Notes: a model not told the origin generated them from the letters alone. A stretch of DNA of 64,000 nt from Salinivibrio sp. ES.052 (GCF_900141775.1 NZ_FSRI01000003.1:558001-622000); one strand, 5' to 3'; counted from the first letter of the stretch, positions 35,500 through 45,170 are shown. A program made the numbers and translations.

Positions 35500-36221
35500 T
35501 AAATGCTCGAATTTTTGATGATGCCGACGCGGTGGTCAATCATTTAGCGGACACGATGCAAGCGCTCAGCGAGCAAGATCGTGCCGTACACATTTCGCTT
35601 TCTGGCGGCAGCACGCCTAAAATGCTGTTTAAGCGTTTAGCCAGTGACGATTATGCCAATGCGATTCAGTGGCAAAACCTGCATTTTTGGTGGGGCGATG
35701 AGCGCTGTGTGGCACCAGATGATGCCGAGAGTAACTTTGGCGAAGCCGACAAGCTGCTGTTTAGCCACATTCGTATCCCGGAAGAGAACATTCACCGCAT
35801 TCGTGGTGAAGACGATCCGGACGTGGAAGCGGCGCGCTTTAGTGCGGAAATGCAAGCGCTGATCCCAAGCGAAAACGGCACGCCCGTGCTTGATTGGATT
35901 TTGCTGGGCGTCGGTGGCGATGGGCATACGGCCTCGCTGTTCCCGCACGATCCTCAGTACGATAATACCGCCTTGGCGCTGGTGGCCTCGCACCCAGAGT
36001 CAGGTCAAAAGCGGGTATCAAAAACCGCCCGTGTTCTGCGCGCGGCGAAGAAAATCAGTTATCTGGTATTGGGAGAGGGCAAGCAAGCGATCGTGCATGA
36101 GATCGCCACACACGAGCCTACCCAACTGCCATACCCTGCCGCCAACGTCCGTAGCGCGAAAGGCACCACGGAATGGGTACTCGATGCCGCGGCAGCAAAA
36201 AAATTACCAGAACAGAATTAA
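35496..36221 (+). CDS. pgl: 6-phosphogluconolactonase
   Basis: 241 aa, devB/pgl type, hydrolysing 6-phosphogluconolactone. Seen: [29 protein letters not shown], and [15 protein letters not shown], all conserved in the family. Coupled to zwf by an ATGA overlap and separated by 11 bp from gnd. Complete. Confidence 0.97.
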   Translation: MINARIFDDADAVVNHLADTMQALSEQDRAVHISLSGGSTPKMLFKRLASDDYANAIQWQNLHFWWGDERCVAPDDAESNFGEADKLLFSHIRIPEENIHRIRGEDDPDVEAARFSAEMQALIPSENGTPVLDWILLGVGGDGHTASLFPHDPQYDNTALALVASHPESGQKRVSKTARVLRAAKKISYLVLGEGKQAIVHEIATHEPTQLPYPAANVRSAKGTTEWVLDAAAAKKLPEQN

Positions 36222-36232
36222 TGGAGAGCACG

Positions 36233-37681
36233 ATGAAAGGTGATATCGGCGTAATTGGTTTGGCGGTCATGGGCCAAAACCTGATCCTCAACATGAACGA
36301 CAATGGCTTTAAAGTCGTGGCGCATAACCGTACCGCGGCCAAAGTCGATGAATTTCTGGAAGGCCCAGCCAAGGGCACTAATATCGTTGGCGCTTATTCG
36401 CTGGAAGAGTTGGTTGAGAAGCTAGAAACGCCACGTAAAGTGATGCTGATGGTTCGCGCCGGTGATGTGGTCGATACCTTTATCGACAAGCTTACTCCTC
36501 TGCTTGAGAAAGGCGACATCATCATTGATGGCGGCAACACCAACTACCCAGACACTAACCGTCGTGTGGCGGCGCTGCGTGAAAAAGGTATTCACTTTAT
36601 TGGTGCCGGTGTGTCTGGCGGTGAAGAGGGCGCACGTTTCGGGCCGTCGATTATGCCGGGTGGCTCAGAAGAAGCGTGGCCAGCGGTCAAGCCTATCTTC
36701 CAAGGTATCGCAGCAAAAACCGATACTGGCGAACCATGTTGTGACTGGGTCGGCCGTGATGGCGCGGGCCACTTTGTGAAAATGGTGCATAACGGTATCG
36801 AGTATGGCGACATGCAGCTGATCACCGAAGCGTACCAGTTCATGAAAGATGGCCTTGGTATGAGCCATGACGAGATGCAGCAAGTCTTTACCGACTGGAA
36901 CAAAACCGAGCTGGATAGCTATCTGGTCGAGATCACTTCAGACATCTTGGGGTATAAAGACCAAGACGGTGAGCCTTTGGTTGAGAAAATCCTCGACACC
37001 GCGGGTCAAAAAGGCACCGGTAAATGGACCGGCATTAACGCGCTGGATCTTGGCATTCCGCTGACCCTGATCTCTGAATCGGTATTCTCGCGTTGCCTGT
37101 CAGCATTGAAAGATCAGCGTGTGGCAGCAGAAAAACTGTTTGAAAAACACATTCAACCGGTTGAAGGCGATAAAGCCGAGTGGGTTGATGCACTGCGTCA
37201 AGCGCTGCTGGCGTCAAAAATTATCTCTTACGCGCAAGGCTTTATGCTGATGCGTGAGGCATCAAACGAGAACGGCTGGGATCTGAACTACGGTAACGTC
37301 GCGCTGATGTGGCGCGGTGGTTGTATTATCCGCTCTGCGTTCTTGGGTAACATCCGCGATGCGTATGACAAGGATCCTAACTTGGCCTTCTTGGGCTCAG
37401 ATGCGTACTTTAAAGGGATCTTGGATAACTGCTTGGCGGCATGGCGTAAAGTGGCGGCGAAATCGATGGAAACCGGTATCCCAATGCCATGTACTACATC
37501 GGCGCTGACCTTCTTGGATGGCTACACCACGGCACGTCTGCCCGCGAACTTGCTGCAAGCACAGCGTGACTATTTTGGTGCACACACCTATGAGCGTCTT
37601 GATCAGCCACGCGGTGAGTTCTTCCACACCAACTGGACAGGCACTGGTGGTAACACCGCCTCGACCACGTACGATGTGTAA
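36233..37681 (+). CDS. gnd: 6-phosphogluconate dehydrogenase (decarboxylating)
   Basis: 482 aa, the standard family length. Converts 6-phosphogluconate to ribulose-5-phosphate with NADPH. The start at 36233 (GGAGA upstream) gives the classic MKGDIGVIGLAVMGQNLILN NADP-binding start. GPSIMPGGSEEAWP and the catalytic VKMVHNGIEYGDMQLI are present. An alternative ATG 12 bp upstream is less likely. Last gene of the operon, before a terminator. Confidence 0.98.
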   Translation: MKGDIGVIGLAVMGQNLILNMNDNGFKVVAHNRTAAKVDEFLEGPAKGTNIVGAYSLEELVEKLETPRKVMLMVRAGDVVDTFIDKLTPLLEKGDIIIDGGNTNYPDTNRRVAALREKGIHFIGAGVSGGEEGARFGPSIMPGGSEEAWPAVKPIFQGIAAKTDTGEPCCDWVGRDGAGHFVKMVHNGIEYGDMQLITEAYQFMKDGLGMSHDEMQQVFTDWNKTELDSYLVEITSDILGYKDQDGEPLVEKILDTAGQKGTGKWTGINALDLGIPLTLISESVFSRCLSALKDQRVAAEKLFEKHIQPVEGDKAEWVDALRQALLASKIISYAQGFMLMREASNENGWDLNYGNVALMWRGGCIIRSAFLGNIRDAYDKDPNLAFLGSDAYFKGILDNCLAAWRKVAAKSMETGIPMPCTTSALTFLDGYTTARLPANLLQAQRDYFGAHTYERLDQPRGEFFHTNWTGTGGNTASTTYDV

Positions 37682-37731
37682 CGTACGGCGTGCCACGTAA
37701 CACGCTAGGACATTCACGAAAGTGATAAACG

Positions 37732-37759
37732 AAAAAGGGGTGCTTCGGCATCCCTTTTT
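37732..37759 (+). terminator. Intrinsic terminator of zwf-pgl-gnd operon
   Basis: GGGGTGC-TTCG-GCATCCC hairpin (one G-T pair) followed by TTTTTG, preceded by an A run. Confidence 0.92.
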
Positions 37760-37808
37760 GTTGGCATAAGCAATAAACTCGCTTAGCATAGGCGAAAAAG
37801 GAGAACCG

Positions 37809-38096
37809 ATGCCACGTCCTAAAATGCCCCGCCGTATCTGCGGGAAACCCCATACCAACTGTTTTAAACCCAACGCCATTCCACTCAGTGAACTAGAGAC
37901 GGTGACCATTGGTTTGGATGAGTTCGAAGCCATGCGTCTTGTTGATCACCAGGGTATGCAGCAACTGCAAGCGGCGGAAGTCATGGGCGTATCTCGTCAA
38001 ACGTTAGCCAACCTAGTTAAACGCGCCCGCGCCAAAACCACCGCCTGCCTCGTAGAAGGCAAAGCCTTGGTGTTTGAGTCAGAAGAGTCGTGTTAG
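37809..38096 (+). CDS. DUF134 (UPF0251) family DNA-binding protein
   Basis: 95 aa. Opens MPRPKMPRRICGKPHTNCFK, a typical DUF134 N-terminus with paired Cys. It continues with EAMRLVDHQGMQQLQAAEVM and GVSRQTLANLVKRARAK, a sigma-70 region 4-like helix-turn-helix. It lies upstream of a NifX-like gene in the same direction. DUF134 genes are often beside such iron-sulfur cofactor proteins (family context), so a metal or Fe-S regulator is likely (inference). AAGGAGAACCG precedes the ATG. Confidence 0.9.
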   Translation: MPRPKMPRRICGKPHTNCFKPNAIPLSELETVTIGLDEFEAMRLVDHQGMQQLQAAEVMGVSRQTLANLVKRARAKTTACLVEGKALVFESEESC

Positions 38097-38367
38097 GTTA
38101 GCCATCTACAAAAACAAGATCTGTGCTGCGTGTGACTCACCAAGGTGCTTTTATGGTTTACTAAACTGTAATTTCACGTCAATGATTGCCGTGAAAATAG
38201 GTATTTTTAAACCAATACTTCCATTTAGTTATTGTCATTCATCATGCGGCTTAGCAAGGATGCGCGCGTGTTCGAAAAAGCATTCTGTCGCGCGGCGTTG
38301 CAGCTTGATGCGAATACTCTCGATGTCTTGACGCAACTTTCCTCATTTTTCTCTCACAGAATAGTTT
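38097..38367. other. Intergenic region between DUF134 and NifX-like genes
   Basis: About 270 bp. No gene is supported; in-frame extension of the NifX-like gene upstream to 38232 lacks family sequence and a ribosome site. Confidence 0.5.
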
Positions 38368-38404
38368 GCATATGCCACAAATCAAGCGTATTTTTGGCAT
38401 ATGC
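38368..38404 (+). promoter_or_regulatory. 10-bp inverted repeat, candidate operator
   Basis: GCATATGCCA at 38368-38377 and TGGCATATGC at 38395-38404 are perfect complements, spaced by 17 bp. They lie 26 bp before the NifX-like start. Position and symmetry fit a dimeric regulator's site, possibly that of the DUF134 protein upstream. It may instead be a hairpin in the mRNA leader; no T run follows. Confidence 0.6.
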
Positions 38405-38429
38405 TATTTATATGAAGAGAGAACGGAAG

Positions 38430-38939
38430 ATGACAATTGCTATTGCGATGAACCAAGACCGCCCTGCGGGACATTTTATGAAGGCCGAGCACTTTGCGCT
38501 GTTTGACGACGATGGCCAAGCACTCGTTCAGTTCGCCAACCCACGTGTAACAGAAGGTTGCGGTGCCAAAAACGCCTTGATAGCGATGCTGAAAGCTAAC
38601 CAAGTAACACGTGTGGTGACTCGTCATATTGGCGAGCATGCGTTAGCGGGATTACTTGATGCTGGCTTACATGTTTATCAGTTAACCAATGGTCGCCTAA
38701 ATCCAACCCAGTGGTTGTCGCCTGCGTACTGGCAACCGCTTACGGATGCGAGTCAAGGACGGCCGGCGTTGCAGCGAATGAAGCAGCAATCCCAACCACG
38801 GAAAAGGGCTTGTTGCACTGATCGAATGTGCGGGTGTGGTTCTAAAAGCAGTGGGTTAGGTTCTGAGCATCGCGGATGTGGCAAGCGGCAAGGTAAAGGC
38901 GGTCACGCCAGTGGACAGGGTTGCGGTTGCCATGACTGA
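38430..38939 (+). CDS. NifX/NifB-type cofactor-binding protein with Cys-Gly tail
   Basis: 169 aa from the ATG at 38430. Residues 1-110 form the dinitrogenase iron-molybdenum cofactor (NifX/NifB C-terminal) fold: AMNQDRPAGHFMKAEHFALF, TEGCGAKNALIAMLKANQV and LAGLLDAGLHVYQLTNGRL. The last about 45 residues are rich in Cys, Gly and Lys (ACCTDRMCGCGSKSSG, then GQGCGCHD), a potential metal-binding tail. No nitrogenase genes are near, so a role in iron-sulfur or other metal handling is likelier. It overlaps the thioesterase by 8 bp. Confidence 0.85.
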   Translation: MTIAIAMNQDRPAGHFMKAEHFALFDDDGQALVQFANPRVTEGCGAKNALIAMLKANQVTRVVTRHIGEHALAGLLDAGLHVYQLTNGRLNPTQWLSPAYWQPLTDASQGRPALQRMKQQSQPRKRACCTDRMCGCGSKSSGLGSEHRGCGKRQGKGGHASGQGCGCHD

Positions 38940-39351
38940 ATTACGTGTGATGCCGCCACGGTCGCATCATCAGTGTGTGGCTTGCAGTGACAATGGGCTG
39001 TTTAATCTTAGATTTTACCAAGACGATGAAACTGTAGTGAGCGCAAAAGTATGGTTAGAAAGCACTTGGCAGGGGTATCAAGATCAGCTACACGGTGGGG
39101 TGATTGCCACACTTTTAGATGCAGCTTTCACCCATTGTACCTTTTTGTTTGCCCCGCAAAGTGTGACAGCGTCACTTAATATTCGCTATCACCATCCAGT
39201 GCCCATTGCGGTTGAGGCGGAGGTACGAGCATGGTGTGTAAAAGCGAAACATGGAATGAGTCAGTTGGAGGCAACGCTTACCGTTGCGGGCACTGTGTGT
39301 GCCAGTGCAACGGCAAGCTTTATGCGAATGCGTGCGTCAAAAACTAGCTAA
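38932..39351 (+). CDS. PaaI-type hotdog thioesterase
   Basis: 139 aa from the ATG at 38932, which overlaps the end of the preceding gene. The hotdog signature is HGGVIATLLDAAFTHCTFLF, in which the Asp and conserved GG are expected for PaaI thioesterases, then VTASLNIRYHHPVPIAVEAE. Likely hydrolyses an acyl-CoA; substrate unknown. Its 3' end overlaps the convergent Sua5 gene by 8 bp. Paired Cys near the N-terminus (HHQCVACSDNGLFN) are seen in a subset. Confidence 0.88.
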   Translation: MTELRVMPPRSHHQCVACSDNGLFNLRFYQDDETVVSAKVWLESTWQGYQDQLHGGVIATLLDAAFTHCTFLFAPQSVTASLNIRYHHPVPIAVEAEVRAWCVKAKHGMSQLEATLTVAGTVCASATASFMRMRASKTS

Positions 39352-40315
39352 CGGCGCGGCGTAGGCGATCATGCACGGCAAGCCATGCTTCGCCATGAGG
39401 AGGCTGGGCGAGCCAGATCTCATCGACGCCCAGTTGGTCGGCTTGGGCAAGTTGGTGATATAACGCTTGCCCGTAGCGTACAGCGTCATCTGGCATGGCA
39501 ATACAGACCAGATCATCCCGTGTTGGGGCGTCGCCAAAGTGAAGCAAGGCCGCGCGTTTTTCCGGATGGGGCGCAGGGAGATCAGACAAGTCTGCCGCCA
39601 CCATCTGCAACCGCGTATTGGGTTGGTAATGGCTTCCCACATTGCCGGGCACCACGGTGTCGTGCTGCTCAGGGGCGTCGACCGTTTCACCCAGCACGGC
39701 GCTCAACTCGCTGGCAGTGATGGGACCGGCGCGAAGTACCTGGAATGGACGCTTGGTAAGATCGACAATGGTCGACTCCAGTCCATGCTGGCAAGGACCG
39801 CCATCAATCACCGCAGCGATCTTTCCGCCCAAACCATGCATCACTTGCTCTGCCGTGGTGGGGCTGAGCTTTTTATACGGGTTCGCTGACGGGGCGGCAA
39901 CGGCAAGCTGATGGGTGGCGAGCAGGTCTAACAACACAGGTTGCGCGGGTACGCGAAGCCCAATGGTATCTAATCCACCCGTGACTACCGGTGAAACATG
40001 CTCGGCACGTGGCAGCAGCAGCGTCATCGGGCCTGGCCAGAAGGCATTCGCTAGCTTATACGCTTCATCCGGGATCAGCGTTGCCCACTCGGTGATCGAT
40101 GCGACGTCACCGAGATGCACAATCAAAGGATGATTGGCGGGTCGCCCTTTAGCGGTAAAAATGCCCGCGACGGCGTCTGGATTGCTGGCATCCGCTGCCA
40201 AACCGTACACGGTTTCTGTGGGCACCGCGACTTGTTCGCCGGCTTTTAGCAGCTCGGCGGCTTGTGTTAGATCCGTTGAACACTGCGCTGAGAGAAGTTG
40301 CGTTTTCAACGACAT
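39344..40315 (-). CDS. L-threonylcarbamoyladenylate synthase, long (Sua5/YwlC) form
   Basis: 323 aa from the ATG at 40315 (ACGGAGC upstream). Forms threonylcarbamoyl-AMP from Thr, bicarbonate and ATP for the t6A base at tRNA position 37. Seen: VAVPTETVYGLAADASNP, TAKGRPANHPLIVHL, FWPGPMTLLL and APSANPYKKLSPTTAEQV in the YrdC domain, then a linker and a C-terminal Sua5 domain. It uses bicarbonate, and it is encoded 8 bp downstream of the DAB inorganic-carbon transporter genes. Gammaproteobacteria normally have the short TsaC, so this may be a second copy (inference). Confidence 0.88.
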   Translation of the reverse strand: MSLKTQLLSAQCSTDLTQAAELLKAGEQVAVPTETVYGLAADASNPDAVAGIFTAKGRPANHPLIVHLGDVASITEWATLIPDEAYKLANAFWPGPMTLLLPRAEHVSPVVTGGLDTIGLRVPAQPVLLDLLATHQLAVAAPSANPYKKLSPTTAEQVMHGLGGKIAAVIDGGPCQHGLESTIVDLTKRPFQVLRAGPITASELSAVLGETVDAPEQHDTVVPGNVGSHYQPNTRLQMVAADLSDLPAPHPEKRAALLHFGDAPTRDDLVCIAMPDDAVRYGQALYHQLAQADQLGVDEIWLAQPPHGEAWLAVHDRLRRAVS

Positions 40316-40323
40316 GCTCCGTT

Positions 40324-42771
40324 TTATTTTGCTACGTTCTGGTGATACCACTGACCCGAGCGATCGCGTTGCCATACTGCACCCTGCGCATCAATTTGCA
40401 TCAAGTACAGCCAGCCGTGATTCGCCAGCGCGGCTATATCGTCATGGCGTGCAAGTATACTATCAATTGCCTCCCGAGGGGCAGCGATAAATACGCTTAA
40501 TCGCACTGGCTGGTGGCGATATCGACGGCCATCGTGCACGGATTGATGCGATAAGCCAATGCGTAAGTCGCCACCATTCCCTTCAAACACCCCAATGTGA
40601 CCACCCACGATGTTGTGGAGCAGCTTGTTTCCGCTGCCGAATTTTTCCGGTGCGGTGACAGAAGCAAAATACTGCAGATTGATCCAATTGGTCACCACCA
40701 TGGGCGCAGTGAGTATGGTTTCAAGCAAGCTAAAGTCACGGTCTTTATGCATGTCGTAGTCGTGTAAAAAGCTGCGACCTTGCAAATTAATCTGTCGAGA
40801 CAGAGCGCGCGGGCCCACGATTAGCGCGGCGTTGTCGCACAGTCCCCACTCAGGACGCATTTGCGCCCAGTCTTTGGCCCGTGTACCAAAGAAGCGTTTG
40901 AGTTTGGATGGCTGGGTAGGCGCCTGATCAAACTGACTGGCGCGGGTCGCACGTGCTTGCTCGCTTGCGTTGACCAGCCAAGTTTGCCATTGGGCATGCT
41001 CGGGAGCGTGAAAGACATCCAGTGCGTCGGTGGTAGTGTTGTGCATGGCGGCATAAAAACGGGTGCTGGCGGGAATCGTCACGCCTTGCTGTGCCATGGC
41101 ATCACGCACGTCGGCATCGTTCAGAAGCTGTGCAAGTACACGAACATTCACCTCGCCGGTTTGTCCGCCGCAGGCACCACAGTCAAGCCCTGCAGCATGA
41201 GGGTTGTTACAGGTTTCACTGCCATGACCCACCAACAGGACCGCATCGGCCAGTTGATCAGCAATGCCCATCGCGCGCAAGATACCAGCGCCTAGCTCGG
41301 CCTTTTCTGCTGCGGTTAACGGCGTATTGTCACGGGTGAGTGCCCAATCACTGTCAGTATGGCTGAGTCGATTTAACGGGTTCTCGGTGCCAGAAATGCG
41401 CAATGCGCGTTTTAATAAGCTCACTAGCTTTAACATGCCACCGGCTTCGACCATGCCTAAATTGGCGGCGGGCGCATCAAGACTGCGTTGCCAGCCGAGC
41501 TTGGTCATTCGCAACCAGCGTTCGGGGGTAGCATGAGTTTGTGAGGCGGTGACCGCTGGCGCCAGTAAGCCGGGCAGTTGTGGCCGATGAATATGGCTAT
41601 CGGTGGGCTGATAGGCAATCGGCAAGCCAAAAAAGCCAGCAAAGCCAAGGGTTTGAATTCGTTCGGATTGCGCTTCTAACGCGCGACGCATTGGCTCAGA
41701 GCGCACATCGATACAAAATACAGCCTGAAGCGTGGGGGAGGTGTCGAGTGTGTCGACACTGGCCTGCGCAGATAGGGCGTGTGCCCAAGGGCGCTGCTGA
41801 CTGATTTCCAGCGCTTGTTGCCAAATCCACAGGGGCGCGAGCTGTTGTTGTGCTTGGTGATACCAATGGCGGACATTCACCGCTTGATGGTGCATGGACT
41901 GACGAATGCTTGCCCACGCTGCGTCACGATGTTTAGCAAGCCAGCGTGCCAGCACTGTATCCCACGCGAGTAAAATCGCGAATAGGCCCATGCCATGTTC
42001 TTGCTGTTCACTGTCACTGAGCTGTTGCTGCCAATCTAACCAGGCTTGCCAGCTTGCCCAACCCGATAAACCATGCATAAGCGCGTGGCAATAGGCCAAG
42101 TTACCGTCTTGGTCGTGAAGAGTCGGTTGCCAAAAGTCGGCCGCTTCAGCGATCAGTGCATTGATTTGGGTGGGTAGTGCGGCGAAATCGGCGAGTAAAT
42201 CCACGCCAGTGAGGGTTTTAATGCCTTTATCTTGGCTCACCACATCCAACCAGCATTGATAAAGGTGCTCACCGCCTTGGCCTTGAGCATCAAAACGCTG
42301 TGGGTACTGGTGATAGAGCGCGAGAAACTGGCTCACTTGCTGCTGGATTTCTTGCTGCCACGATAAGCCTTCTTGCGCTTCTCGAGTGCGGTCACACAAC
42401 TCAGCTAATGGCTTCCAACGCGGGAGATCACTACTATGACTACGCAGCGCACGCAGGCAATCACTTACCGTCAATGCGCTGCCAGAGGTTGAAATGGCCT
42501 CGGCAAGGTGTGCCTCACCAATCGGCGATTGCCAATGTGACAGATAGTACGCCGACGACATTAACGGACAATGGCCGCTTAACACCGCTTGTTCGGCAAA
42601 AACTTGCTCAATGGGGGTAAAGCGTTGCGGCCACCATGGGTTCACCGCAATCATTTGATCCAACGGCCAGCTTGGCGCAATCGCGGCGACTGCTTGCTGT
42701 GTGGCATCGCGAAAATCGCTCACATCGAGGGACTCAGGGTATGCAGATACATTGGGCGTTTTCGCAATCAT
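40324..42771 (-). CDS. dabA: DabA: zinc-dependent subunit of DAB inorganic carbon pump
   Basis: 815 aa, DUF2309/UPF0753. Peripheral subunit that couples an ion gradient to one-way conversion of CO2 to bicarbonate. The beta-carbonic-anhydrase-like zinc site is intact: VFCIDVRSEPMRRAL (C353, D355), LVGHGSETCNNPHAAG (H516) and LDCGACGG (C531). N-terminus has WPLDQMIAVNPWWPQRF, typical of DabA. Coupled to dabB by a 1-bp overlap. In heterotrophs it supplies bicarbonate for growth in air. Confidence 0.95.
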   Translation of the reverse strand: MIAKTPNVSAYPESLDVSDFRDATQQAVAAIAPSWPLDQMIAVNPWWPQRFTPIEQVFAEQAVLSGHCPLMSSAYYLSHWQSPIGEAHLAEAISTSGSALTVSDCLRALRSHSSDLPRWKPLAELCDRTREAQEGLSWQQEIQQQVSQFLALYHQYPQRFDAQGQGGEHLYQCWLDVVSQDKGIKTLTGVDLLADFAALPTQINALIAEAADFWQPTLHDQDGNLAYCHALMHGLSGWASWQAWLDWQQQLSDSEQQEHGMGLFAILLAWDTVLARWLAKHRDAAWASIRQSMHHQAVNVRHWYHQAQQQLAPLWIWQQALEISQQRPWAHALSAQASVDTLDTSPTLQAVFCIDVRSEPMRRALEAQSERIQTLGFAGFFGLPIAYQPTDSHIHRPQLPGLLAPAVTASQTHATPERWLRMTKLGWQRSLDAPAANLGMVEAGGMLKLVSLLKRALRISGTENPLNRLSHTDSDWALTRDNTPLTAAEKAELGAGILRAMGIADQLADAVLLVGHGSETCNNPHAAGLDCGACGGQTGEVNVRVLAQLLNDADVRDAMAQQGVTIPASTRFYAAMHNTTTDALDVFHAPEHAQWQTWLVNASEQARATRASQFDQAPTQPSKLKRFFGTRAKDWAQMRPEWGLCDNAALIVGPRALSRQINLQGRSFLHDYDMHKDRDFSLLETILTAPMVVTNWINLQYFASVTAPEKFGSGNKLLHNIVGGHIGVFEGNGGDLRIGLSHQSVHDGRRYRHQPVRLSVFIAAPREAIDSILARHDDIAALANHGWLYLMQIDAQGAVWQRDRSGQWYHQNVAK

Positions 42772-44138
42772 TAACGCGTCTCCTTATGCGGTTGCCATTG
42801 GGTCGTTTGTAGTTGGATTAAAGAAGCACTTGGCCACCATTTGAGTGTTAGGCGCGTCGCCCATTCATCAAGGTAAGCGCCGGCGTTCAGCCAAATAAAT
42901 AGGCGATTCACCCACGCTTTGTGAGGCCAGTACTGGACCGCCAGTGACAGAGCAAACAGCGCGATAAACAGCACCAGCGCAAAGGCATCGGCAAATAAGT
43001 AGGTGGCATTACCGCCCGCGACAAACACAATCAAGCTATGTTTAATTGCGGCGTAGAGTCCGAGCAGGCCAAGTGCAAACACGCTACTGAGCAGCACGCG
43101 TGTCGGGCGGGCAGCGCCTGGGCGCGTAAAGGCTGGTAATAGCAGCATGGTCATCGCCATCCACAACAACCAGCCGGCGGCCAAGCTATTTAAAATACCG
43201 ACACTCAGATGCACGGCGACAATCAAACCGGCTGCGGTGGCTATCGCGGCAAGCCAATGGCTACGACGCGGGACTGAGGCATCAGCCAGTTGGGTTGCGA
43301 GCCAATGATTCACGCCATTGCCGCTGTTGAGGAAAGAGAACGCCTTGTAGAAAGAGTGCGCCAGTAAGTGCAGCAGTGCCAACTCGTAAAGACCTAGGGC
43401 GATTTCGACCAACATCAGACCCATTTGGGCGACGGTCGACCACGCCAGTTTTACCTTAATGCTCACACGTGTCAGGCTCACCAGCCCAGCTACCAGCGTA
43501 CTGACGCCCGCGATAACCAGCAGTGCTAGGCTGGCACTGGGGCTCGCCGCGAGCACTGGCGCGAACAGCATCAATAAGATCCCGCCAAGGTTCACAATGC
43601 CAGCATGCAACAAGGCAGAGACAGGTGTTGGCGCTTCCACCACTTGAATGAGCCAGCCGTGCAAGGGTAGTTGAGCGCACTTGATAATCGCCACGCCCAC
43701 CAACATAAAGGCGGCAATGCTTACAGTCAGCGTATGAGGTTGCTGGCTGACTTGAAACATCAATTGGTCAATCTGCGCGGTTTGGTAGTGGAAAAACAAC
43801 AGTAAAAATGCGCCACCGAGTAGCAATTCGCTAAAGCGGGCGAGCAGCATTTTTTTGTGTGCCGCGAGTTGGGCGCGAGGCCGATGTGGATAGAAAAGAA
43901 TTAAGCGACCCAATGAGAGGCTAACCGCCACCCAGGCGAGCCAAAACAGCAACAGGTGATTGCTGACTAAAACCAACAAGACTGCCGATAAGGTGAGCAG
44001 TAAAGAGGAAAGAAAACGGTGTTTGTCGGCTTCACCTGCAAACGCAGTGGCACTGTATCGCCAGATAACACCGCCAAGAAGAGCAACCAGTGCGAGCAGC
44101 ACCAGTTTGAGCGGGGTGACGAGAAATAGGGATAACAT
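42771..44138 (-). CDS. dabB: DabB: membrane subunit of DAB inorganic carbon pump
   Basis: 455 aa of the NADH dehydrogenase subunit 5 (NuoL/MrpA) family, with about 12 hydrophobic segments. Conserved channel motifs: AQLPLHGWLIQVVEAPTPVS (with His and Glu), SALLHAGIVNLGGILLM and STVAQMGLMLVEIALG, including lysines in the transmembrane segments. The lack of other complex I genes and the adjoining dabA identify it as DabB, which passes a cation to drive DabA. First gene of the dabB-dabA-Sua5 unit. Confidence 0.95.
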   Translation of the reverse strand: MLSLFLVTPLKLVLLALVALLGGVIWRYSATAFAGEADKHRFLSSLLLTLSAVLLVLVSNHLLLFWLAWVAVSLSLGRLILFYPHRPRAQLAAHKKMLLARFSELLLGGAFLLLFFHYQTAQIDQLMFQVSQQPHTLTVSIAAFMLVGVAIIKCAQLPLHGWLIQVVEAPTPVSALLHAGIVNLGGILLMLFAPVLAASPSASLALLVIAGVSTLVAGLVSLTRVSIKVKLAWSTVAQMGLMLVEIALGLYELALLHLLAHSFYKAFSFLNSGNGVNHWLATQLADASVPRRSHWLAAIATAAGLIVAVHLSVGILNSLAAGWLLWMAMTMLLLPAFTRPGAARPTRVLLSSVFALGLLGLYAAIKHSLIVFVAGGNATYLFADAFALVLFIALFALSLAVQYWPHKAWVNRLFIWLNAGAYLDEWATRLTLKWWPSASLIQLQTTQWQPHKETR

Positions 44139-44237
44139 GACTTACCTCACAGCAATAGTTATAAGATACATTGTGAAAACTTACTACAGTTAAGTAAAAT
44201 ACATAATAAATCATTTTTCATTCTGTTTTAGAGAACG

Positions 44238-45170
44238 ATGAGCCGACTCAACTACCATCATTTATATTATTTCTGGCAGGTGGCGCGTCACGGGAACCTG
44301 ACCCAGACCGCCCGTCAGCTGCATATTTCGCAGTCGGCGCTGTCGTCGCAAATCAAGCAGCTTGAACAGGCGATGCAGGTGCAATTGTTTGAGCGCCAAG
44401 GTCGTACATTGACGTTGACTGAAAGTGGCTATCAAGCGATGAACTATGCCGAAGAAATATTTCGCCAAGGGGAAGAGCTTGAGCAATTGCTATCCAGCGG
44501 CGGGGCGCTGTCCAGTGCCACGATTCGCATTGGCACCTTATCCACCATGTCGCGGAATTTTATCGAGCAGTTTATTCAGCCATTGGTGAATCAACGAGAG
44601 TGCCGCTATGTGTTGCAGTCGATGGATCAAACCGGCTTGCTTCATGCGCTGTCAGATCACCAGTTGGATCTGGCGCTAACTAATATCGCGGTGCGGGGCA
44701 CCAGTAAACAGATTTGGCAGTATCAGCAATTGGCACGCCAGCCGGTAGCCGTGATTGGTTGGCCGGGTAAAGCCTTATCGCCCACCTTAGACGCCAGCTA
44801 CCAGCACCAAGCGTGGGTGTTACCTTATGGCGATAACCCCATTCGCTCGGGGTTTGATGCCATCTCTGCGCAGTATCAACTCAAGCCTTACATCATGGCA
44901 GAAGCCAATGATATGGCGATGCTACGCCTGTTAACCCGAGACAATGACGCGTTGGCGGTAATGCCCGAAGTGGTGGTTCGCGATGAGCTAGATAGTGGCA
45001 TGCTCACCCGCTATGCTTTACTGCCGAGTGTGTATGAGCCGTTTTATGCGGTATCGATCAAACGTCAGTGGGTGCATCCGCAACTTAGCTCGCTGCTAGA
45101 AGCGTTTAGATCTTCGCCGCTCGCGCATGGCGACGGCCTTCGCGACGGCAACGGTCAGAGCAATACCTAA
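44238..45170 (+). CDS. LysR-family regulator, probably of the dab operon
   Basis: 310 aa. The opening [20 protein letters not shown] is typical of NhaR-like LysR proteins, followed by the helix-turn-helix [20 protein letters not shown] and a standard effector domain. It is divergent from dabB with 99 bp between the starts, an AT-rich stretch with room for shared operator sites. LysR genes next to dabAB are a known arrangement, so control by CO2 availability is likely (inference). Its last 65 bp overlap the convergent DUF2256 gene. Confidence 0.9.
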   Translation: MSRLNYHHLYYFWQVARHGNLTQTARQLHISQSALSSQIKQLEQAMQVQLFERQGRTLTLTESGYQAMNYAEEIFRQGEELEQLLSSGGALSSATIRIGTLSTMSRNFIEQFIQPLVNQRECRYVLQSMDQTGLLHALSDHQLDLALTNIAVRGTSKQIWQYQQLARQPVAVIGWPGKALSPTLDASYQHQAWVLPYGDNPIRSGFDAISAQYQLKPYIMAEANDMAMLRLLTRDNDALAVMPEVVVRDELDSGMLTRYALLPSVYEPFYAVSIKRQWVHPQLSSLLEAFRSSPLAHGDGLRDGNGQSNT

